In this document: positions 57,816 through 64,000 of the stretch, in pieces
How positions within the stretch are numbered: position 1 is the first letter of the stretch
How the letters are laid out: each line of letters opens with the position of its first letter
Assembly (NCBI RefSeq): GCF_004004565.1
Contig: NZ_SACM01000001.1
Location: 124,001-188,000 of the forward strand
DNA: 64,000 nt
From: Inhella crocodyli
GTDB taxonomy: Bacteria; Pseudomonadota; Gammaproteobacteria; Burkholderiales; Burkholderiaceae_C
Reading direction: 5' to 3'
Translations under genes and position numbers: made by a program
The notes under the pieces: generated by a model
What the model was told of the DNA's origin: nothing
The model's database searches: none
What the model saw: only the letters and a program-made list of their open reading frames with translations

Positions 57816-58970
57816 TCAGGGGGCGTTGCGCAGCGCGGCCAGGCGCTCGCCCAGGCTGATGACGGCCAGGGCGTAGTACGAGGAGCGGTTGTAGCGGGTC
57901 ACGACCCAAAAGTTGCGGCTGGCCAGGAAGTGCGTGCGCGGGGCGTCGGCCCCGTTCTCCAGGGCTTGCAGCGCCCAGGGGACGTCGGGCAGGCCCTCGG
58001 TGGCCAAACCCGCGGCCTGCAAGTCGGCCAAGCGCCAGGCGCCGTCCAGGTCGGGCGCCAGCAGGCGATCGCGCTGCGCGGGGTCGCTCGGCGCGTCCAC
58101 CATGCGGTGGGTGGGCAGGCCCGGCTGCCAGCCGTGCTGGACCAGGAAGTGGGCCACCGAGCCGATGGCGTCGGTCGGGTTGCCGATGAGGTCGATGTGA
58201 CCGTCGCCGTCGAAATCCACCGCGTGGGCGCGCCAACTGCCGGGCATGAACTGGCCGAAGCCCATGGCACCGGCGAAGCTGCCCTTGAACTCGGTCGGGT
58301 CGCGCCCTTCGGCCTGGGCTAGTTGCAGGAACTCGCCCAGTTGCTCGCGGAAGAAGGGGCTGCGGTCGCTGCGCTGACCGGGGAAGTCGAAAGCCAGCGT
58401 GGCCAGGGCGTCCAGCACGCGGTAGTTGCCCATGATTTGGCCGTAGTTCGTTTCCACGCCCAGGATGCCCATGATCAGCGGAGCCGGCACGCCGTACTGC
58501 GCCTCCGCCCGCGCGAGGGTATCGGCGTACTGGGCCCAAAACCGCAGGCCGGCTTGCAGGCGCACCGGCTCGACGAAGCGGTCGCGGTAGGCGCCCCAAT
58601 CCTTCGCCGCCCCCGCGGGCGCCGGCATCATCAGCTGGGCCGCCCGCTTTTGGTAGCGCGCCTGGGCCAGCACGGCCATCACCGATTCGGCCGGAGCGCC
58701 TTGGGCGCTGGCCCACTCGCGCGCCCAGGCGGCCACGTCCTCGCGCTGGGCGTAATCGCCCGGGCTTCGGCCGTGGGCGGGGTCGCCGAAGCCGGGGGTT
58801 TGGGCGGGGGTGCGCAGCGACGGGCGCGGCTTCTTGGCCTTGGCGTTCTTCTTCTTGGCGCTGACGGCCGCTGTGGCGGCTTGGGCTGGCGGGGCGGGCC
58901 AAGAACTGGCCGTCAGGGCGAGGGCGGCCGCCAGGGCCCAGGGGTGCAGGCGGAGAGAAAACAGGGGCAT
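57816..58970 (-). CDS. mltB: Membrane-bound lytic murein transglycosylase B
   Basis: The product is 384 residues: signal peptide (to AQA, about 31), a Lys-rich linker, and the MltB catalytic domain with the acid E173 in GVETNYG, GSFAGAMGFGQFMPGSWR (in part) and DFDGDGHIDL. It cleaves the MurNAc-GlcNAc bond to form 1,6-anhydroMurNAc. No lipobox is seen, so it may be a soluble periplasmic (Slt35-like) form. The ATG at 58970 starts the signal peptide. It diverges from ppk2 across 89 bp. Confidence 0.93.
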   Translation of the reverse strand: MPLFSLRLHPWALAAALALTASSWPAPPAQAATAAVSAKKKNAKAKKPRPSLRTPAQTPGFGDPAHGRSPGDYAQREDVAAWAREWASAQGAPAESVMAVLAQARYQKRAAQLMMPAPAGAAKDWGAYRDRFVEPVRLQAGLRFWAQYADTLARAEAQYGVPAPLIMGILGVETNYGQIMGNYRVLDALATLAFDFPGQRSDRSPFFREQLGEFLQLAQAEGRDPTEFKGSFAGAMGFGQFMPGSWRAHAVDFDGDGHIDLIGNPTDAIGSVAHFLVQHGWQPGLPTHRMVDAPSDPAQRDRLLAPDLDGAWRLADLQAAGLATEGLPDVPWALQALENGADAPRTHFLASRNFWVVTRYNRSSYYALAVISLGERLAALRNAP

Positions 58971-59059
58971 CGGGAAGGGGACAACAGGGAGCGGGGGCGA
59001 TTTGATCGCGCGCAAGGGCCCCGAAGGGCACCGGTGACATCATCGACGAAGGAGGCCCC

Positions 59060-60217
59060 ATGACCCGACGCAGCACCCGCACCCCCACCGACATCGCCCC
59101 CGCGGCCACCGCCCCCACCCCGCCCGAGGCCAAGCCCCGCCGCCCCCGCACGCCCAGCCCGCAGGCCGACCGGGTCGCGCGCGGCACCGCGCGCACCCAG
59201 ACCCGCCAGCACGAGGCGGTGCGCGAGGTGCTGCACCAGGGTCGGCAGGGCTTGCTCAGCGACCACGAGGCCGTGCAGCAACTGCGGGCCTTGATCGCCG
59301 GGGCCTCGCCCGACGAGGCCAAGGCCCTGCGCAAGGCCTTGTTCCAGCGCGAGACCGACAACCCGCCCACGCCCGGCGTCGACCCCGACACCGAGCTGCA
59401 CCCCAAGTGGCGCGACGGCCGCTACCCCTACAAGAACCTGCTGAGCCGCAAGCGCTACGAGCGCGAGAAGTACCGGCTGCAGGTGGAGCTGCTGAAGCTG
59501 CAGGCCTGGGTGAAGGAAACCGGCCAACGCGTCGTCATCCTCTTTGAAGGCCGCGACGCGGCCGGCAAGGGCGGCACCATCAAACGCATGATGGAGCACC
59601 TCAACCCGCGCGGCGCGCGGGTCGTGGCCCTGGAGAAGCCCAGCGACGTCGAACGCGGCCAGTGGTACTTCCAGCGCTACATCCAGCACCTGCCCACGAA
59701 GGGCGAAATCGTGCTCTTCGACCGCAGTTGGTACAACCGCGCTGGCGTTGAACGCGTGATGGGCTTTTGCAGCGACGCCGAGTACGACGAGTTCATGCGC
59801 CAAGCGCCCGAGTTCGAGCGCCACCTGGTGCGCAGCGGCGTGCACCTGGTGAAGTTCTGGTTTTCGGTGAGCCGCGCGGAACAGCGTCGCCGCTTCAAGG
59901 AGCGCGAGGCGCACCCCCTCAAGCAGTGGAAGCTCAGCCCGGTGGACGTGGCCTCGCTCGACAAGTGGGACGACTACACCCGCGCCAAAGAGGCCATGTT
60001 CTTGCACTGCGACACCTCCGACGCCCCGTGGACGGTGGTCAAAAGCGACTGCAAAAAGCGCGCGCGCCTGAACGCCATGCGTTACCTGCTCCACCGCCTG
60101 CCCTACGCCAACAAGGACCTGCCCACCGTCGGGGCCGTGGACCCCCTGGTGGTGGGCCGCCCGGCCCTGGTGTCGGTGCACGGCGACGACCTGCTGGCCT
60201 CGGCCGGCGCCGGATGA
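59060..60217 (+). CDS. ppk2: Polyphosphate kinase 2
   Basis: The protein is 385 residues. A Pro/Arg-rich, low-complexity N-terminal part (1-100) precedes the PPK2 domain with Walker A EGRDAAGKGG (163-172), Walker B FDRSWYNRAGVERVMGF and RRFKEREAHPLKQWKLSPVD (in part). It moves phosphate between polyphosphate and nucleoside diphosphates. The motif set fits class I PPK2 (ADP/GDP). GAAGGAGG precedes the ATG at 59060. It overlaps the next small gene by ATGA. Confidence 0.95.
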   Translation: MTRRSTRTPTDIAPAATAPTPPEAKPRRPRTPSPQADRVARGTARTQTRQHEAVREVLHQGRQGLLSDHEAVQQLRALIAGASPDEAKALRKALFQRETDNPPTPGVDPDTELHPKWRDGRYPYKNLLSRKRYEREKYRLQVELLKLQAWVKETGQRVVILFEGRDAAGKGGTIKRMMEHLNPRGARVVALEKPSDVERGQWYFQRYIQHLPTKGEIVLFDRSWYNRAGVERVMGFCSDAEYDEFMRQAPEFERHLVRSGVHLVKFWFSVSRAEQRRRFKEREAHPLKQWKLSPVDVASLDKWDDYTRAKEAMFLHCDTSDAPWTVVKSDCKKRARLNAMRYLLHRLPYANKDLPTVGAVDPLVVGRPALVSVHGDDLLASAGAG

Positions 60218-60573
60218 GCCGACCCGACACGGCCCCGCCAGGCCGGGAGCGCTGGTTGTGGCGCCGCCTGCCCCGCGCCTGGGCCTGGGCCTGCGGGCTG
60301 CCCTGGCTGGCGGTGCTGCTGCGGCACTGGGCGGCCTCGGCCGGTTTTTGGCCGGGCGATGAAGCAGTCTTGGGCCTGTGGACCTACACCAGCGCCGGTT
60401 GGTCGGTGCTCATGACCGTGCTGGCCGTCACCGTGGGCGTGGGCTGCATGGTGGTGCGCGTGATGAAGGGGCCGGCCTACGACGCCGACAGCTACCCGCC
60501 GGCACCGCGCAGCAGCCCGCTGCGACAGGCCCAAGACACGCCCCCGCGCCACGACGACGCGGAACGGATTTAG
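60214..60573 (+). CDS. Small two-helix membrane protein coupled to ppk2
   Basis: This 119-residue product starts on the ppk2 stop (ATGA). It has two predicted membrane helices (WAWACGLPWLAVLLRHWAA and SVLMTVLAVTVGVGCMVVRV, about 26-45 and 63-85) and a Pro/Arg/Asp-rich tail. I do not recognise a family. Tight coupling to ppk2 suggests a partner role or location of polyphosphate metabolism at the membrane. Its stop overlaps that of the convergent tgpA gene. Confidence 0.65.
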   Translation: MSRPDTAPPGRERWLWRRLPRAWAWACGLPWLAVLLRHWAASAGFWPGDEAVLGLWTYTSAGWSVLMTVLAVTVGVGCMVVRVMKGPAYDADSYPPAPRSSPLRQAQDTPPRHDDAERI

Positions 60574-62582
60574 GCGCTGCCCTTCAAGGCCTGGCGCCAG
60601 CGGCGCCACCAGGCGCGCCAGCGCGCCGCCTCGCGCCGCCGCTCGCGCCAGCCTTCGGCCGGTGTGGCTTCGGGGCCGTAGCGCCAGGCCTCGAGCTCGA
60701 CCAGCGCCTGGGCCGCCGCCGGTGGCCCCCCGGCCTCGCGCACCGCCTGGGCCCAGCGCAGCGGCGCTTCGTTCGGCCGGGCGGGCCAGCCGCGCTCAAG
60801 AAGGCTGGCATGCACGCGGGCCAGGCGCTGCGGCCAGGCGTCGCGGCGGCGCGCCTGCCAGCGCTGCCAGGCCAGGGTCATCGTCGCCAGCAGCGCGATC
60901 GTCCCGGCCGCGACCTGGCCCAGGGCGGTCCAGTCGGGCGCGTCGAAGCCGAGGTCGTCGAGCAGCTTGAACTGCTGGTCGCGCTTGTAGTCCAAGACCC
61001 AGGCTTGCCAGCGCAGGTCCAGGCCTTCCGCCAGCCGCCGCACGCCGGCCCAGAGCGTGGGGTTGACCGCGTCGATGGCGCCGCGCAGCACGCCGGTGGG
61101 CGCGATCAGGGCCAGACCGCGCTCCACGCGCTCGGGAGCGACCGCGCCCGTCGGGTCGGCCCGGAGCCAGCCTTGGCCCGGCAGCCAGTACTCGGCCCAG
61201 GCGTGGGCGTTGGCATTGCGCACCACCGTCCAGCCGTCTTGGGGCTCGGGGTCGTGCCCCTGGTAACCAGTGACCACCCGTGCCGGCACCCCGGCATTGC
61301 GCAAGGCCACGACGAAGGCGCTGGCGTAGTGCTCGCAAAAGCCCAGGCGCCGGTCGAACCAGAACTCGTCGATGCCGTGCGGCGTGAACTCGCCGTAGAC
61401 GCCGGGGTTCAGCGTGTACGCGAAGGGGGATTGGCGGATGTGCGAGAGCACGGCCTGGACGAAGGCGGCGTCGCTGCCGGCGCGCGCGCGCAAGGCCTGC
61501 GACCAGTCGCGCATCCGCGGGTTCAGACCCGGCGGCAGGACGCGGGCGGCGCGCAGGCTGGGGTGCTCGTCGAAGGGGCCCCGCTGCACGCCGCTGGGCG
61601 GCACGGCCACGGCCTCGACCCGCAAGGTTTCGGTCATGGGGCGGGGCGCCACCCAGCTGAGGTCGGGGCTGCGTTGCAGGGTCAGGCCCTCGAGCTGCCA
61701 GGTCTCGCCCGGCTGGCCAGGGCTGTGCTCCAGCACGGGCAGCACGCTGGCGCGCAGCGGCTCCAGCATCATTTCGTAGCGCAGCACGCCGCCACTGAGC
61801 ACCAGCGCTTCGGGCGGCGCGGCAACGGCGTTGGCTGGCTTCCAGGCCTGGCCGTCGAACACGGTCAGCACCCGACCGCGCAGGTAAAACTGGCCGGGCG
61901 GCGGCAGGCGGCCCTCGATGGGGCGCAGGCGCAGCGCGATGCGCTCGTCCAGGGCCAAGGTGGAGACGTCGCCGAAGCTCATCTCGTCCGACAGGCCCGC
62001 GCTGCCGGTGTGGCTGGGCACGCCCCACAGGGGGCCGATGCGCGGGAACAGCAGGAACAGCAGCACCATCACGGGCAGGCCATAGGCGGTCGTGCGGGCC
62101 GCCTCGCGCGCGGCGATCTTCAGGCTGGGCTGCCCCAGGGGCATCTGGGCCAGCACCAGCGCGGTCAGCAGGCCCCAGACGCTGAGCAGGGTCCACGCCG
62201 CCACCCACAGCGCCTGGCTGTACAGGAACTGCGTGAGCACCAAGAAGAAGCCGAGGAAGAACACGACGAAGGCGTCCCGGCGGCCGTGCATCTCCAAGAG
62301 CTTCAGCGCCAGCAGGATGCTGACCAGGGTCAGCCCGCTGGCCCGGCCCACCAGCACCCCGTGGCTCAGCTTGGCCCCGACGGCGGCGGCGACGGCGATG
62401 AGCAGCAGGACCCAGCGCGCCGGCAGCGCCTTCGTGCGCCAAGCCAGGGCCGCTCGCCAGGCCAGCAGCGCCAGCGCCAGGGCTGCCGCCCACAGGGGCA
62501 CGCGCCACAGGTGCGGCCCGATGGCCAGGGCCACCACGCCGATGAGGAAGCCGGTGTCGCGCTGCTCGCGGCTCAGGGTCAT
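60570..62582 (-). CDS. tgpA: TgpA-type membrane transglutaminase-like protein
   Basis: This 670-residue protein has about six N-terminal helices (1-200), a periplasmic DUF3488 part and a transglutaminase core with Cys in LGFCEHYASAF, His in ANAHAWAEYW and Asp in LRADPTG, then a last helix and a cytoplasmic C-terminal DUF4129-like tail. TgpA of Pseudomonas is a periplasmic transglutaminase. It stands in the usual moxR-DUF58-tgpA order, and the ATG at 62582 overlaps the DUF58 stop (ATGA). Confidence 0.93.
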   Translation of the reverse strand: MTLSREQRDTGFLIGVVALAIGPHLWRVPLWAAALALALLAWRAALAWRTKALPARWVLLLIAVAAAVGAKLSHGVLVGRASGLTLVSILLALKLLEMHGRRDAFVVFFLGFFLVLTQFLYSQALWVAAWTLLSVWGLLTALVLAQMPLGQPSLKIAAREAARTTAYGLPVMVLLFLLFPRIGPLWGVPSHTGSAGLSDEMSFGDVSTLALDERIALRLRPIEGRLPPPGQFYLRGRVLTVFDGQAWKPANAVAAPPEALVLSGGVLRYEMMLEPLRASVLPVLEHSPGQPGETWQLEGLTLQRSPDLSWVAPRPMTETLRVEAVAVPPSGVQRGPFDEHPSLRAARVLPPGLNPRMRDWSQALRARAGSDAAFVQAVLSHIRQSPFAYTLNPGVYGEFTPHGIDEFWFDRRLGFCEHYASAFVVALRNAGVPARVVTGYQGHDPEPQDGWTVVRNANAHAWAEYWLPGQGWLRADPTGAVAPERVERGLALIAPTGVLRGAIDAVNPTLWAGVRRLAEGLDLRWQAWVLDYKRDQQFKLLDDLGFDAPDWTALGQVAAGTIALLATMTLAWQRWQARRRDAWPQRLARVHASLLERGWPARPNEAPLRWAQAVREAGGPPAAAQALVELEAWRYGPEATPAEGWRERRREAARWRAWWRRWRQALKGSA

Positions 62583-63568
62583 GGCGCCATCCCCACCAAG
62601 GCAAGTCGCTCCAGCGCTTGCCGCTTTTGCTTCGGTCCCTGGCCCAGGGGCAGTTCCTGGCCGGGCAGGCGCAGGCCCCAGTCCAGGGCGCGGCGGTCGG
62701 CGGCCAACACCCAGGCCGTCAAGCGCTGCCAGCGCTGCTCGTCGGGCAAGCCCAGGGTGTCGTCCGCGTCCAGCCAGCAGTCTTGTCCCTGTGGCGGCGC
62801 GCTCCATTCCCGCACCCACAGCGGCGCGTTGGGATCGGACTGCTGGGCGGCCTTGTTCCACAGCACGTGGCGCAGTCCGTCGCCCTCGCGCCAGGGGCGC
62901 ACCCCGTGCAGCTCATCGCCCCCACCGGCGCGCATCGCGTGGGGCTGGGGCGGCGCCTCGTGGCCCACGGCCCGGCCCGGGGGCAGGGGCGGGCAGGGCT
63001 GCTCGGCCGCGGGGTAGACCCACTGGCGGCTGGCGGCGCGCCAGTAGCTCCAGGCGACGAACAACCCCAGCGGGTAGCGCGTTTCCACCCGCAGCACGGG
63101 CAGCTCGTGCAGGCCTCGGCCCGGGGCCTTCCAGTGCAGGGTCAACTCGGCCAGGCTTTGGGCGGGCACGTCCACCCAGGCCAGGCTGCCAGCCGGGGCA
63201 TCGGCCAGGCGCAGGCCGATGCCAAAGCGCGCCCGCCCGGGGTTGTGCAGGCGCACGGTGATGGCTTGGTCGGCGTCGGCATGGCCGGCGGGGGGAGGCA
63301 ACAGGCTGAGCGTGAGGCCACGCAGGTTGCCGTGCGTGGTGTGCATGGAGGCCAGGCCGGCCCCGCACAGCAGGAAGGTCAGCGCGTAGCCCAGGCTGAG
63401 CTGGTCGTTGATGGAGGCGACCAGCAGCAAGAGCTGGGTCAGCACGAAGGCCGCCCCGACGGCCGTGGGCACGATGTACAGGTTGCGCTGGGTCAGGGTT
63501 TGCGTGTCGCGTGCCGGGTGGCGCGACTTCCACCAGGCCTGCCAGCGTCGCCGGGCGGCGTTCCACAT
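62579..63568 (-). CDS. DUF58 membrane protein
   Basis: This 329-residue protein has two helices near its N-terminus (about 30-75) followed by a beta-rich part and DUF58 features: ELHGVRPWREGDGLRHVLWN, here in the form (V)RxWxxGDxxRxxxW. DUF58 proteins act with MoxR ATPases and often carry a vWA-like fold. The ATG at 63568 is preferred to a TTG three codons upstream. It lies 13 bp after moxR. Confidence 0.88.
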   Translation of the reverse strand: MWNAARRRWQAWWKSRHPARDTQTLTQRNLYIVPTAVGAAFVLTQLLLLVASINDQLSLGYALTFLLCGAGLASMHTTHGNLRGLTLSLLPPPAGHADADQAITVRLHNPGRARFGIGLRLADAPAGSLAWVDVPAQSLAELTLHWKAPGRGLHELPVLRVETRYPLGLFVAWSYWRAASRQWVYPAAEQPCPPLPPGRAVGHEAPPQPHAMRAGGGDELHGVRPWREGDGLRHVLWNKAAQQSDPNAPLWVREWSAPPQGQDCWLDADDTLGLPDEQRWQRLTAWVLAADRRALDWGLRLPGQELPLGQGPKQKRQALERLALVGMAP

Positions 63569-63581
63569 GGCCGGCAACCGC

Positions 63582-64000
63582 TCAGGGCAGGGGAACGCCG
63601 TCGATCAGGGCCCGCACCTGCTCCACGCTGCCGCGGCCGCTGCCCGCGCGGGCGTGCAGCCGGTGCGCCAGCACCTGCACCGCCACGGCCTGCACGTCGT
63701 CGGGCGACACGTGCGCGCGCCCGGCCAGCAAGGCCTTGGCGCGGGCGGCCCGCAGCCAGGCCAGGCCGGCGCGCGGGCTCAGGCCCTCGGTGAACCACTG
63801 GCCCCCGCGCGTGGCCTCGAGCAGCGCTTGCAGGTAATCGAGCAGTGCCGGGCTCGCGGCGATCTGCCGCGCCGCGGCCTGGGCCTGTTGCAGCTGGGCC
63901 GGGCTCATCACCGGGCGCAGGGCGGCCAACTGCTCGCGGCTGTCGCCCCCCGCCAGCAACTCGCGCTCGGCGGCGCGGTCGGGGTAGCCCAGGCGGATGG
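63582..64000 (-). CDS. MoxR-family AAA ATPase, C-terminal part (runs off window)
   Basis: The frame is open to the window edge, and about 138 C-terminal residues are seen. It reads IRLGYPDRAAERELLAG, then SPRAGLAWLRAARAKALLAGR, DDVQAVAVQVLAHRL, the typical C-terminal lid of MoxR ATPases. MoxR proteins are thought to act as chaperones for the DUF58/TgpA complex. The Walker motifs lie outside the window. Confidence 0.9.
   Translation of the reverse strand, partial: IRLGYPDRAAERELLAGGDSREQLAALRPVMSPAQLQQAQAAARQIAASPALLDYLQALLEATRGGQWFTEGLSPRAGLAWLRAARAKALLAGRAHVSPDDVQAVAVQVLAHRLHARAGSGRGSVEQVRALIDGVPLP

Overview
This is a GC-rich chromosomal window (roughly 70% G+C by eye), densely coding, with most same-strand neighbours joined by ATGA, GTGA or TGATG stop/start overlaps. 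The gene set (yfcC, trhO, ppk2, the moxR-DUF58-tgpA block, Lrp/OCD, several chemosensory genes, two large TonB receptors) and codon use suggest a betaproteobacterium of the order Burkholderiales, of the Comamonadaceae/Sphaerotilaceae type. That placement is inference. I saw no rRNA, tRNA, CRISPR array, transposase, phage gene or clearly broken gene.

Layout. (1) 1-6780, minus strand: a chemosensory operon reading mcp, triple-domain cheW, cheB, HEAT-repeat protein, cheR, single-domain response regulator, cheA (cut by the window edge). The receptor is cytoplasmic and carries two complete signalling hairpin tips; the coupling protein carries three CheW domains. A PilZ protein (7235-7582) follows on the plus strand. 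(2) 7599-16458, minus strand: TonB receptor, AmpC-like serine hydrolase, agmatinase, dipeptide-binding protein, LysR regulator, D-Ala-D-Ala dipeptidase, LD-carboxypeptidase. A second LysR gene diverges from the receptor across a perfect 15-bp palindrome. (3) 17529-19403: a membrane GGDEF/EAL protein. (4) 19554-31679, minus strand: an 11-gene, almost fully overlapping operon, dacB-murQ-ampG-nagX-GHL10-badF kinase-amiD-dppB-C-D-F. It joins periplasmic murein hydrolysis, sugar and peptide uptake, and MurNAc phosphorylation and lactyl-ether cleavage. A second TonB receptor (31846-34764) diverges from it. (5) 34893-37093: a beta-CASP nuclease, then a roughly 750-bp imperfect giant inverted repeat. 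(6) 37094-45101: an rRNA-type methyltransferase, a second LD-carboxypeptidase coupled to a PBP-like hydrolase, DadA, an AstE-like hydrolase, Lrp/AsnC, bacteriohemerythrin, a His-rich lipoprotein and ornithine cyclodeaminase. (7) 45102-50130: apbC/mrp, a Mpo1-like protein, moaE, crcB and clpB, the last with a textbook sigma-32 promoter. (8) 50203-64000: YfcC transporter, a polar amino acid ABC system with duplicated binding proteins and no ATPase, TrhO, an alpha/beta hydrolase, a cyclophilin, MltB, PPK2, and the TgpA/DUF58/MoxR block.

How it fits together. Blocks 2, 4 and part of 6 look like one murein turnover programme. DacB, the GHL10 glycosidase, AmiD, MltB and the LD-carboxypeptidases cut the wall. 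DppABCDF and the AmpG-like carrier import peptides and sugars. The BadF-type kinase plus MurQ would turn MurNAc into GlcNAc-6-phosphate. DdpX and DadA would turn D-Ala-D-Ala into pyruvate. A shared 15-bp motif, beginning CCATAAC in its extended form, lies at dppA, upstream of murQ, upstream of dacB and between dadA and the AstE-like gene. It is the strongest hint in the sequence that these units share a regulator.
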